This document shows positions 26,245 to 34,141 of a stretch of DNA of 64,000 bases, one piece after another (positions within the stretch are counted from its first letter, which is position 1; the number at the start of each line of letters is the position of its first letter). Under the pieces are notes generated by a model. The model was not told where the DNA came from, ran no database searches, and saw only the letters and a program-made list of their open reading frames with translations. The translations under genes and the position numbers were made by a program. The DNA is taken from assembly GCA_901538445.1 (NCBI GenBank), contig LR594584.1:776655-840654 (forward strand), written 5' to 3'. The DNA is from Gemmataceae bacterium (lineage in GTDB: Bacteria; Planctomycetota; Planctomycetia; Gemmatales; Gemmataceae).

Positions 26245-26751
26245 GTGTCCGTTGAACAACCCGCGCTCGACCTGAGTTCGTTCGACTACGCCAACCCGGC
26301 CGTCACCCTTGACGCAATCCGCGAGGTGAACCCGCAGCGGTTCGAGTTCGAGATGCTCTCCGGCATCGTCCACGTGGACACCGCGAAGCACGTCGTCGTC
26401 GGGTTCAAGGACCTGACCGAGGACGAGTTCTGGGTGAAGGGGCACTTCCCCGGGCACCCGATGCTGCCGGGCGTGCTCATGTGCGAGGCCGCGGCGCAGT
26501 TGTGCGGGTACTACATCGCCAAGTACGTCGCCGGGGTCGGGTCGGTGATCGGCCTGGCCGGGATCGACGAGGCCCGGTTCCACCGCCCGGTGCGGCCCGG
26601 CAAACGGCTCATCATGGTGGGGTGGGGCCTCAAAATCCACCGCCGGCTCACGAAGTTCAAGATCGTCGGCACGGTCGACGGCGAGAAGGCGTTCGAGGTG
26701 GTCGTCGCGGGCCTGTCCCTGGGTCAACTGTCGGAGTTGCGCGGTGCGTAA
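26245..26751 (+). CDS. FabZ-like 3-hydroxyacyl-ACP dehydratase
   Basis: A 168-residue hot-dog-fold dehydratase. The active-site motif is GHFPGHPMLPGVLMCEAAAQ, with the catalytic His and Glu of FabZ. It would dehydrate 3-hydroxyacyl-ACP in fatty-acid synthesis. A GTG start at 26245 follows AGGAG by 8 bases. It has about 25 N-terminal residues more than canonical FabZ, so it could be a paralogue rather than the housekeeping copy. The trmB start lies within its last codons (8-base overlap), so the two are coupled. Confidence 0.87.
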   Translation: MSVEQPALDLSSFDYANPAVTLDAIREVNPQRFEFEMLSGIVHVDTAKHVVVGFKDLTEDEFWVKGHFPGHPMLPGVLMCEAAAQLCGYYIAKYVAGVGSVIGLAGIDEARFHRPVRPGKRLIMVGWGLKIHRRLTKFKIVGTVDGEKAFEVVVAGLSLGQLSELRGA

Positions 26752-27481
26752 GCCACGCCGGTTCACGCCCGAGGAACTCGCCCCGTTCCAGTGGCAGATG
26801 CCGCTGACGCGCCGGAGCGGGGCCTGGGGGGTTGGTGCCAAGCCGGCCGAGGGCACCGAGTCGGCCCCCCCGCCCACCGCGGCCACGATCGACTGGGCCG
26901 CGCTGTTCGGGAACGCCAACCCGGTCGAGGTCGAGGTCGGGATGGGCAAGGGGCTGTTCCTGCTCAACTCGGCGACCGGCCGGCCCGACACGAACTTCTT
27001 CGGCATCGAGATCGTCCGCAAGTACCAACTCTACGCGACGAGCCGGTTCGCGGTCCGCGAGTTGACCAACGCGAAGACGGTGTGTGCCGATGCCGGGTGG
27101 GTGTTCCAGAAGTTCGTGACCACGGGCAGCGTCAGCGCCGTCCACGTGTACTTCCCCGACCCGTGGTGGAAGGCCCGGCACAAGAAGCGGCGGGTGTTCT
27201 CCCCGCGGTTCGCGGCCGAGGCCGCACGCATCACCCGCGTCGGCGGGCGACTGCTGATCGCGACCGACGTGGAGGAGTACTTCGGCGTGATGACCGGGAT
27301 CGTGCGTTCGATGCCGGCGTACCGCGAGCTGGGGTCCGAGACGAGCACCGGCTCGCTGGAACAGGCCGGCTACCAGACGAACTTCGAGCGCAAGGCCCGC
27401 CAGAAGGGCACACCCGTCTGTCGGGCGCAGTTCGAGCGGACGGCGGGGCCGGTCACCGTTGCGACCGACCCCGCCTCCTGA
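26744..27481 (+). CDS. trmB: tRNA (guanine-N7)-methyltransferase
   Basis: Methylates G46 in the variable loop of tRNA. The 245-residue protein has the SAM motif VEVGMGKGLFLLNSA, GIEIVRKY, the diagnostic VHVYFPDPWWKARHKKRRV and a C-terminal SYE-like region that here reads QTNFERKARQKG. The N-terminal ~45 residues are extra and proline-rich. It is a SAM-dependent Rossmann enzyme in the cytoplasm. The GTG at 26744 overlaps the preceding dehydratase and its stop is only 6 bases from the convergent cysteine-rich gene. Confidence 0.93.
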   Translation: MRKPRRFTPEELAPFQWQMPLTRRSGAWGVGAKPAEGTESAPPPTAATIDWAALFGNANPVEVEVGMGKGLFLLNSATGRPDTNFFGIEIVRKYQLYATSRFAVRELTNAKTVCADAGWVFQKFVTTGSVSAVHVYFPDPWWKARHKKRRVFSPRFAAEAARITRVGGRLLIATDVEEYFGVMTGIVRSMPAYRELGSETSTGSLEQAGYQTNFERKARQKGTPVCRAQFERTAGPVTVATDPAS

Positions 27482-27487
27482 CCGCGG

Positions 27488-27877
27488 TCACTTCGCGGCG
27501 ACGCCGCAGCACGCGGCGCAATCGACCTCGCAGATCGGGCACCCGTCGCACGAGTCGCCGCACGCCGCACACGGGGCGGCACAGCACGGTGCGGTCGCCT
27601 TGGCAGCCACGGGCTTCACCGCAGCGGCCTCCTCGCAGCACGGTTCCTGGGTCGCACAGCACGCCTTCTTCGCCGCACAGCAGTCGGTCGGCTTCGGAGC
27701 GGCCGCAACCGCCACGGCCCCGCAGCACAGGTCGCACACGTCGCAGCAGTCGTCGCACCCGGTCACGCACGCGGGGCACGGAACCGAGCAGCACGACGGC
27801 TTCCCGGCGGAACCGGCCAGCAGGCCGAAGCTGGTGCTACCCGCGAGAAGGGCAACAATCGCGATCGTCTTGAACAT
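27488..27877 (-). CDS. Exported cysteine-rich protein (26 Cys in mature part)
   Basis: A 129-residue protein of unknown function. It starts at ATG 27877 (MFKTIAIVALLAG), chosen because GGAG lies 7 bases upstream; an in-frame ATG at 27883 would be too close. A signal peptide of ~25 residues ends near GLLAGSAG. The rest is alanine-rich and holds 26 cysteines, mostly as CC or CxxC pairs: DDCCDVCDLCC, PTDCC, KACC, EPCC, APCC, CDGCPICEVDC. This looks like a metal-binding or disulphide-knot protein outside the cytoplasm. It has no domain I recognise. A second cysteine-rich exported protein follows upstream on the same strand. Confidence 0.75.
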   Translation of the reverse strand: MFKTIAIVALLAGSTSFGLLAGSAGKPSCCSVPCPACVTGCDDCCDVCDLCCGAVAVAAAPKPTDCCAAKKACCATQEPCCEEAAAVKPVAAKATAPCCAAPCAACGDSCDGCPICEVDCAACCGVAAK

Positions 27878-28003
27878 GGTCATTCTCCACGCAAATTCGG
27901 TTAAGTTTGGGATGAGAAGTCGCAGCGCGGCGCGACCGCGCACGGGTCAACGGGCGGCACGGGTCGGTAACCCGAACCGGGCGGATGCGAAACTCACCCG
28001 GAC

Positions 28004-28492
28004 TTAGCAGCGCATGGCGTGGCGCGTGAAGAGCACTTCAGACTTGCAATCCACACCGGCCCGCTCGGGCGGGTCGAGGCCGCCGACGAGACCGAGGTGT
28101 TCGAGGGGAACCGCCGACTGGAGCAGCACCGCGACGAGGAGCAACTCGCCCGTCGGTTCCGGGGCCGCGATCTCGGGGGCCACTTGAGGCGGGGCGGTGT
28201 CGGCACGTTCGGCGGCGCACTTACACTCGGGCGGGTGCGGCTTCGGCTGCGGGGCGGGCGGGCTCTCGGGCGCGTCCGCCTCGTGACAGCACGACCTCGT
28301 AACCGGTTCCGGCGGCGATTCGTGGCGGCAACAACTCGGGGCCACCGCCTCGGCCGGAGTCGCGGCGGCGTGCGTGCAGGACGGGCACGGCGCGGCGACC
28401 GCACGACCGGTTAGGTAGTGCAGGTTGCAGCAGCAAAGGGCGGGGGCGATGACCAGCAGCGCCGCCAACCCGACGTGAACCAGTGCCCGCAT
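28004..28492 (-). CDS. Exported Cys/His-rich protein of unknown function
   Basis: A 162-residue protein starting MRALVHVGLAALL, with a signal-like hydrophobic N-terminus followed at once by CCC. The central part is proline-rich with metal-ligand patterns SCCRHESPP, SCCHEADA and ECKCAAERAD. A second hydrophobic stretch (GELLLVAVLLQSAVPL) lies near residue 120. Nothing identifies a function; it may belong with the 26-Cys protein downstream (126 bases away) as a pair of envelope metal-binding proteins. No clear ribosome site supports ATG 28492; a start six bases earlier in a longer frame (28525) is possible. Confidence 0.6.
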   Translation of the reverse strand: MRALVHVGLAALLVIAPALCCCNLHYLTGRAVAAPCPSCTHAAATPAEAVAPSCCRHESPPEPVTRSCCHEADAPESPPAPQPKPHPPECKCAAERADTAPPQVAPEIAAPEPTGELLLVAVLLQSAVPLEHLGLVGGLDPPERAGVDCKSEVLFTRHAMRC

Positions 28493-28582
28493 GATGAACC
28501 CGTTTGGCCTACCGAGTAGACGCACCGCTCCGCAGAATTATTCGCTCGCGCCCCGTTAGGGTCAATGCCAACCAGCCTGGCG

Positions 28583-28795
28583 TCACGCCGCGTCGAAGTC
28601 AATTTGACTCAACCCGAGTTGCTTGACGACACCGCGTACCGTGCCCGTCTTCAGGTCTTTACTTCCCCAGTCGGGGACGACGGTCGATTGGCCGGAGGCC
28701 GGATTCAGCCACTTCCGGTGCGACCCGCCACCCTTGCGGGGAACCTCACGGCACCCGAGCGTTGCGAGCTTGCGTGCAACATCGCGGTAGCTCAT
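28583..28795 (-). CDS. hicA: HicA-type toxin (mRNA interferase)
   Basis: A 70-residue HicA/YcfA-like double-stranded-RNA-binding-fold toxin that degrades mRNA. It shows MSYRDVARKLATLGC, the catalytic histidine in KGGGSHRKW, and PDWGSKDLKTGTVRGVVKQLG, the second half of the fold. It follows its antitoxin, with a four-base ATGA overlap (28792-28795). This is the first of two hicBA pairs in the window; the antitoxin-first order is the same in both. Confidence 0.88.
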   Translation of the reverse strand: MSYRDVARKLATLGCREVPRKGGGSHRKWLNPASGQSTVVPDWGSKDLKTGTVRGVVKQLGLSQIDFDAA

Positions 28796-29037
28796 CGGCA
28801 CGGCACCAGTGAGTCCGACCACACGACTTCGCCCTGAGCGGGTACGGCGATACCGGCCGGCAACGGCCTGCGTTGCTCGGCGTACAGTTCCAAAACCGCG
28901 TCGAGGGCGTCCCGCACGTTTGCGTTGGCCTCTTCAAGCGTGTCGCCCTCCGTGATCAACTCGGGGAGCACAGGCGAGGTGACGGTGTACCCCCCCTCGG
29001 GTTGCGGGGTGAACACCAGCGGGATGCGGTACAGCAT
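28792..29037 (-). CDS. hicB: HicB-type antitoxin
   Basis: An 81-residue partner of the adjacent HicA. It has the partial RNase H-like fold of HicB: LVFTPQPEGGYTVTSPVLPEL, then TEGDTLEEANANVRDALDAVLELY. There is no C-terminal helix-turn-helix or ribbon-helix-helix domain, so operon autoregulation, if any, would need another partner. The two genes form a compact operon between the cysteine-rich gene and the NAD fusion gene. Confidence 0.88.
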   Translation of the reverse strand: MLYRIPLVFTPQPEGGYTVTSPVLPELITEGDTLEEANANVRDALDAVLELYAEQRRPLPAGIAVPAQGEVVWSDSLVPCR

Positions 29038-29091
29038 GACACGGTCCTCGGCAACCGAAGTGATCCACTAAGTCTATCACTGCGCCCGGTC

Positions 29092-30483
29092 TCACATGTC
29101 CTCGTTCGGCGGGAACATCGAGCGGAGGAGCCGGGCCGAGAGGTCGAACTGCGGTGTGAACGCGACCTCCGCCGCGGCGACCGGGCTGACCCGCATCTCC
29201 ATCGAGGTGACGCGGCCGACGGGGTGCCCGTCGATGAACGCCCGGATCGGCCGCTTCCCGGTCTCGTCGAGGCTCGTGAGCCGCACCACCGCGGTGTCGG
29301 GCAGCGCGACCGGTTTCCAGAACCGCGGGCGGAACACGTTCGACCCCGCGAGCGTCAGGATCGGTGCGGTGAGCGGCACCGGGGTCGCGCCCATCGCACG
29401 GGCGTAGGCACTCGACCCGGCCGGGGTCGCCACCAGGAGCCCGTCGCCGACGACCCGCGGCACCTGCGTCTGGCCGTCCACGTCCACCCGGAGCCACGCG
29501 GCCTGGCCGCTGTCGCGCTCGACCCAGGCGTCGCCGTAGGACAGCCCGCGGCCCACCGCGCCGCACGCCGTGGTCGTGTCCACGCGGAGCATCGGCATGC
29601 GGTACACGACCAGTTCGGTCCCGACGAGGTCGTCTGGCAGCGCCGCGTTCATCAGGAACCCGAGCGTGCCGGCGTTCAGGCCGATGAACGGTAGCCGCCG
29701 CCGCCAGTGCTTGCGGATCGCGGCGAGCATGGTGCCGTCGCCGCCGAGTACGAGGATCGCGTTCGGGTCGGAACTCTCCAGGTGCCGGAACCGCGCCGCG
29801 CCGGCACGGGCCTTGGCGTTCGCCTCGTCGTAGGCGAGCATCAGCCGCGGGGCCGCGAGGGTGATGCGGGTCTCGCGGGGGGCCGGCACGTCTGTGAACA
29901 GGCGGTACCGGCGGATGTACGCGGCGACCGGTTCGGGGACCGCGGTCCCGGGGTCGTCGCCCATGAACACCCGCAGGCGGATGTCGGCCGTGGGGACGTG
30001 CTCCTCGGCGATCGAGACGAGGTCGCACACCGGGGGCCGGTCGGCCGCGTCCGGCGGCGCGCCCGGGGAGTGGAGCACCACGAACCGGCCGCTCCGCCAC
30101 AGTTCCTCGCCCTGCCGCCAGTTGGCCTGGATGAGCGACTGCCCGGCCCGGCCGCCCGAGAGGAAGTCGGCCGAGACGACGTGCCACACCTCGCCGCGCT
30201 CGGCGTAGATCACGCCGAATCGGTAGTCGTCCACTCCGCTCCCGTCGTCGAGGTCACCGAGGTCGACGGACACCCCGGGCAGGTTCGAGAACGCGAGGTC
30301 GGCCATGACGGCCCGGTGGACCGGTGCGGCGTGCTCGCCGTCGGTCCGGTCGGACCGGGTGCCGGTGAGCCGGAGCACGACCTCGTCGAACCCCCGCTCG
30401 CGGAGCGTCCGGGCGACGGTCCGGTGGAACGTCGTCGGCGGGTCGAAGCTGCCGGTGAACACGGCGACCTTGCGGGTACCCAC
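29092..30483 (-). CDS. Fused NadD-like nucleotidyltransferase and NAD kinase
   Basis: A 463-residue two-domain protein. Residues 1-200 resemble nicotinate/nicotinamide-nucleotide adenylyltransferase: GSFDPPTTFH (11-20, with T-x-x-H in place of H-x-G-H), and an end region TADIRLRVFMGDD...YIRRYRLF like the NadD ISSTxIR. Residues ~205-463 are NAD kinase: GGDGTMLAAIRK (247 onward), NAGTLGFL (270-277) and GDGLLVATPAGSSAY. The protein could make NAD and phosphorylate it to NADP in one chain. The NadD half is more diverged than the kinase half, so its activity is less certain. It is divergent from coxB with a 119-base spacer. Confidence 0.87.
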   Translation of the reverse strand: MGTRKVAVFTGSFDPPTTFHRTVARTLRERGFDEVVLRLTGTRSDRTDGEHAAPVHRAVMADLAFSNLPGVSVDLGDLDDGSGVDDYRFGVIYAERGEVWHVVSADFLSGGRAGQSLIQANWRQGEELWRSGRFVVLHSPGAPPDAADRPPVCDLVSIAEEHVPTADIRLRVFMGDDPGTAVPEPVAAYIRRYRLFTDVPAPRETRITLAAPRLMLAYDEANAKARAGAARFRHLESSDPNAILVLGGDGTMLAAIRKHWRRRLPFIGLNAGTLGFLMNAALPDDLVGTELVVYRMPMLRVDTTTACGAVGRGLSYGDAWVERDSGQAAWLRVDVDGQTQVPRVVGDGLLVATPAGSSAYARAMGATPVPLTAPILTLAGSNVFRPRFWKPVALPDTAVVRLTSLDETGKRPIRAFIDGHPVGRVTSMEMRVSPVAAAEVAFTPQFDLSARLLRSMFPPNEDM

Positions 30484-30602
30484 GGCCGTCTCCGCGAATG
30501 AAGGATCACACTCACGGTATATTCTTGCTCGCCCGGGAGCGGCGGCATATCTTTAGTTCTCTGAGCACATAACCACGGACGGGACAGCGAAGAGGAATCG
30601 CG

Positions 30603-31631
30603 ATGCTGGCTCTTCTCGCCGCGGCAACCGCCCCCGAAAACCTCTCCACGTTCTCGCCCGCGTCCCCCGCCGCGGAGTGGACCCGCGAGCTGTTCGTCCT
30701 CGTCGCCGCGATCACCGGCGGCATCCTGCTGCTGGTCGAGGGCATCCTCTTCTACGCCCTGATCCGGTGCCGCCGCCGCACCGGCCCGGCCGACGCCGAG
30801 CCCCCGCAGGTGTACGGCAGCAAGCCCATCGAGATCGCCTGGACCCTGGCCCCGCTCATCGTCGTGTTCGTGCTGGTGCTGCTCGTCGGCCGCGTGCTGT
30901 GGGAGGTCCGGCCCGACCCGGTCGCCGCGTCCGCCGGGGTCCAGCCGCTGCACGTCACCGTGATCGGCCACCAGTGGTGGTGGGAGTACCGGTACGACAG
31001 CTACGACGGCCGCGACCTCGGCGGCATCGTCACCGCGAACGAGCTGCACATCCCCGTGAGCCCGCCCAACGGCGTGCAGCGGCCGGTGTACCTGAACCTG
31101 CAGTCCGCGGACGTGTGCCACAGCTTCTGGATCCCGCGGCTGGGCGGGAAGACCGACCTGCTCCCCGGCCGCGCGAACACCATGTGGCTCCAGGCGAACG
31201 AGCCGGGGCTGTACCTCGGCCAGTGCGCCGAGTACTGCGGCACGCAGCACGCGAACATGCTCCTCCGGGTCGTCGTCGAGTCGCCCGAGGACTTCGAGAA
31301 GTACCTCGCCGCCGAGGCGAAGCCGGCGGCCGACCCGACCGACAAGGTCGCGCTCGCGAACAAGGAAGCGTTCCGCTCGCAGTCGTGCGTGAACTGCCAC
31401 ACGGTCCGCGACAAGCAGGACACGCGGGCCAACGGCACGTTCGGCCCGGACCTGACGCACCTGATGGCCCGGAAGACGATCGCCGCGGGCATGATCCCGA
31501 ACACCCCCGAGAACCTGAAGAAGTGGGTGTTCAGCCCCGAGTCGGTCAAGCCCGGGTGCCTCATGGCCGGGTTCGACCTGGGCGAGAAGGACATGAAGGC
31601 GGTCATCGACTACCTGACGACGCTGAAGTAG
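30603..31631 (+). CDS. coxB: Cytochrome c oxidase subunit II with fused cytochrome c (caa3 type)
   Basis: A 342-residue subunit II. Two N-terminal helices (29-55 and ~78-99) are followed by the cupredoxin domain with a complete CuA site: H173, and C208-E210-C212-H216-M219 in CAEYCGTQHANM. A tryptophan-rich electron entry patch reads GHQWWWEYRY. The last ~95 residues are a class I cytochrome c domain with C262-VN-C265-H266 and a Met ligand region near PGCLMAGF. The fusion makes a caa3 oxidase. GAGGA precedes ATG 30603 by 7 bases. It is the first gene of the respiratory operon. Confidence 0.96.
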   Translation: MLALLAAATAPENLSTFSPASPAAEWTRELFVLVAAITGGILLLVEGILFYALIRCRRRTGPADAEPPQVYGSKPIEIAWTLAPLIVVFVLVLLVGRVLWEVRPDPVAASAGVQPLHVTVIGHQWWWEYRYDSYDGRDLGGIVTANELHIPVSPPNGVQRPVYLNLQSADVCHSFWIPRLGGKTDLLPGRANTMWLQANEPGLYLGQCAEYCGTQHANMLLRVVVESPEDFEKYLAAEAKPAADPTDKVALANKEAFRSQSCVNCHTVRDKQDTRANGTFGPDLTHLMARKTIAAGMIPNTPENLKKWVFSPESVKPGCLMAGFDLGEKDMKAVIDYLTTLK

Positions 31632-31647
31632 TTCGGTTTGCGAGCCA

Positions 31648-31715
31648 CGGGGTTCACCCCCGTGGTGGTCTGAAGCGCACGCCACCACGGGGGTGAACCC
31701 CGTGGCGCGACGACA
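31648..31715. repeat. 25-bp palindromic repeat between coxB and coxA
   Basis: GCCACGGGGTTCACCCCCGTGG and its complement, with arms of about 25 bp and a short loop, occupy most of the coxB-coxA spacer, starting about 17 bases after the coxB stop. It resembles the other intergenic palindromes in this window but has a different core (CACGGGG..CCCCGTG). Confidence 0.85.
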
Positions 31716-31734
31716 CGACACCAGGACCTTCCGC

Positions 31735-33393
31735 ATGGCGACCGCCGAGATCGAGCCGACGCCCGCCCCCGCCGCGAGCCCGCCGCCGTGGACGGCCACG
31801 CTCCACGAGTGGCTCGTCACGGTGGACCACAAGAAGATCGGCGTCCTGTACGTCCTCATGGCGGTGGTGTTCCTGTTCCTGGGCGGGGCCGCCGCGATCG
31901 CCATGCGGCTCCAACTCTGGGCACCAGGGCTCACCCTCGTGCCGCCGATCACCTTCAACCAGTTCTTCACGCTGCACGGCACCACGATGGTGTTCTTCGT
32001 CGGCATGCCGATCCTCATCGGCATCGCGAACTACGCCGTGCCGCTCCAGATCGGTGCCCGCGACATGGCGTTCCCCCGCATGAACGCCTTCGGGTTCTGG
32101 ACCACGTTCTTCGGTGCGCTGCTCGTGTACTTCAGCTTCCTCGTGCCCGGCGGTCCGCCGGCGATCGGCTGGTTCGCCTACGCCCCGCTGACCGAGAACT
32201 CGTTCGCCCGCGGCCCCGGCGTCGATTGCTGGGCGCTTGGGCTCATCGTGAGCGGCATCGGCACCACGACCGGCGGGATCAACTTCATCGCGACGATCCT
32301 GTGCATGCGGTGCCCAGGGATGACGCTGCGGAAGGTGCCGTTCTTCGTGTGGGTCATGTTTTGGACGTCGATCCAGATCGTCGTCGTGATGCCGCCGCTG
32401 ACCGCCGCGCTCACGATGCTGGAGTTCGACCGCCAACTCGGGGCGCACTTCTTCGACACGCAGGCCGGCGGCTCGGCGTACCTGTGGCAGCACCTGTTCT
32501 GGTTCTTCGGCCACCCCGAGGTGTACATCCTCGTGCTCCCGGCGTTCGGGATGATCTCGGAAGTCGTGCCGGTGTTCTCGCGGAAGGTGCTGTTCGGCTA
32601 CGAGTTCATGGCCGCCGCCACCGCCGCGATCGTGTTCATCAGCCTCGGCGTGTGGGCGCACCACATGTTCTCCGTCGGGATGAGCCGCACCCTCGACCTG
32701 TTCTTCGTCGCCGCGACGATGCTCGTGAGCGTGCCCACCGGCATCAAGCTGTTCAACTGGCTCGCGACGGTATACGGTGGCAAGCTCGTGCTGAAGTCGC
32801 CTATGCTGTTCGCGCTCGGGTTCCTGTCGATGTTCGTGATCGGCGGCCTCACCGGGGTGATCCTTGCGTGCGCCCCGATCGACTTCCAGGTGACCGACAC
32901 GTACTTCGTCGTGGCCCACTTCCACTGGGTGCTGATCGGCGGGACGCTGTTCGGCGTGTTCTCGGCGATCCACTACTGGTACCCCAAGGTGACCGGCCGG
33001 ATGCTCTCCGAGCGGCTCGCGAAGTGGCAGTTCTGGCTGTTCCTGATCGGGTTCATCGTGACGTTCGCCCCGATGCACTTCGCGGGCATCCTGGGCATGC
33101 CGCGGCGGATCTACACCTACGGCTCGGACCGCCCGTGGGAGATCTGGAACCAGATCGCGACCATCGGCGCACTCATCCAGGCCCCGAGTTACCTGATCTT
33201 CGGGTACAACCTCGTCGTCTCGCTCTGGAAGGGCGACGTGGCCGGCGACGACCCGTGGGACGCCTGGACCCTGGAGTGGGCGACGACCTCGCCGCCCCCG
33301 CCGTACAACTTCGCCGTCGTGCCCGTCGTGAAAAGCCGCCGCCCGCTCTGGGACGCCAAGCACCCGGACGACCCCGACTGGAAGTACGAGTGA
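31735..33393 (+). CDS. coxA: Cytochrome c oxidase subunit I
   Basis: The catalytic haem-copper subunit, 552 residues, twelve helices. All metal ligands are visible: H81 in FFTLHGTTMVFF (haem a), H260-PEV-Y264 (CuB His and the cross-linked Tyr), H309-H310 (CuB), H395 (haem a3) and H397 (haem a) in VAHFHWVLIGG. The HPEVY sequence places it in the A-type family. ATG 31735 is preferred because the upstream GTG (31693) lies inside the palindromic repeat. Reduces oxygen to water and pumps protons. Confidence 0.96.
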   Translation: MATAEIEPTPAPAASPPPWTATLHEWLVTVDHKKIGVLYVLMAVVFLFLGGAAAIAMRLQLWAPGLTLVPPITFNQFFTLHGTTMVFFVGMPILIGIANYAVPLQIGARDMAFPRMNAFGFWTTFFGALLVYFSFLVPGGPPAIGWFAYAPLTENSFARGPGVDCWALGLIVSGIGTTTGGINFIATILCMRCPGMTLRKVPFFVWVMFWTSIQIVVVMPPLTAALTMLEFDRQLGAHFFDTQAGGSAYLWQHLFWFFGHPEVYILVLPAFGMISEVVPVFSRKVLFGYEFMAAATAAIVFISLGVWAHHMFSVGMSRTLDLFFVAATMLVSVPTGIKLFNWLATVYGGKLVLKSPMLFALGFLSMFVIGGLTGVILACAPIDFQVTDTYFVVAHFHWVLIGGTLFGVFSAIHYWYPKVTGRMLSERLAKWQFWLFLIGFIVTFAPMHFAGILGMPRRIYTYGSDRPWEIWNQIATIGALIQAPSYLIFGYNLVVSLWKGDVAGDDPWDAWTLEWATTSPPPPYNFAVVPVVKSRRPLWDAKHPDDPDWKYE

Positions 33394-33400
33394 CGCGCTC

Positions 33401-33462
33401 GGTGGGGCAGACATTCCTGTCTGCCCGCCCCCCACAAGGCAGGCAAGAATGCCTGCCCCACC
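33401..33462. repeat. GGTGGGGCAGGCATTC-family palindrome, copy 1
   Basis: Arms 33401-33425 and 33438-33462 pair imperfectly (GGTGGGGCAGACATTC against GAATGCCTGCCCCACC). It lies between coxA and coxC, 8 bases after the coxA stop. The same family recurs at 37855, 47055 and 50390. Confidence 0.8.
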
Positions 33463-33495
33463 ACGAAGACGCCTGAACGTTCCGGAGACCCGAGT

Positions 33496-34137
33496 GTGAC
33501 GGACGCCGCCGCGCCCCACGAAAAGGTGATGCCCGAGTCGGAGGCCGCGCCGCCCGACCCCACGCTGGGGATCGAGGCGCGCCCGGAGCTCCACAAGGTC
33601 GGCATGATCTGCTTCCTCGTGTCCGAGGCGTCGTTCTTCAGCACGCTCATCATGGCCTACGTGATCTTCCTGCGGCACGGCTCGGAGACCGGCCCGACGC
33701 CGGCCCAGGTGTTCACGCTCCCGCTCGTGCTCGTGAACACCGCCGCTCTGATCCTGAGCAGCTTCACCGTCCACTTCGCCGAGAAGGCGCTGCACGCCGG
33801 CAAGACGGCCGCCTTCCGCCTCCTGTGGCTCGCGACGATCGTGCTCGGCACCGGGTTCCTGGTTGGCACGATGTACGAGTGGAACGAGCTGATCCACACG
33901 CACGGGCTGACGATCGGCGTCAACATGTTCGGCTCGACGTACTACACGCTCGTCGGGTTCCACGCGTTCCACGTCACGATCGGCGTGATCTCGCTGGCCG
34001 CGGTGCTGCTCGTGTCGCTCCGCGGGGAGTTGCGGGGCGCGCACCCGATGCCGGTCACGCTCGTCGGGTGGTACTGGCACTTCGTGGACGTCGTGTGGGT
34101 GTTCGTCTTCCTGGTCGTTTACGTTGTGGGGCGGTGA
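33496..34137 (+). CDS. coxC: Cytochrome c oxidase subunit III
   Basis: A 213-residue membrane protein with five to six helices, shorter than the seven-helix form as in caa3-type oxidases. It has EASFFSTLIMAY near the start, then GLTIGVNMFGSTYYTLVGFHAFHV (inner part shown: YYTLVGFHAFHV) and the conserved WYWHFVDVVWVFVF. GTG 33496 follows GGAG by 6 bases. Assembles with subunits I and II, probably stabilising the proton uptake pathway. Confidence 0.94.
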   Translation: MTDAAAPHEKVMPESEAAPPDPTLGIEARPELHKVGMICFLVSEASFFSTLIMAYVIFLRHGSETGPTPAQVFTLPLVLVNTAALILSSFTVHFAEKALHAGKTAAFRLLWLATIVLGTGFLVGTMYEWNELIHTHGLTIGVNMFGSTYYTLVGFHAFHVTIGVISLAAVLLVSLRGELRGAHPMPVTLVGWYWHFVDVVWVFVFLVVYVVGR

Positions 34138-34141
34138 CCGA

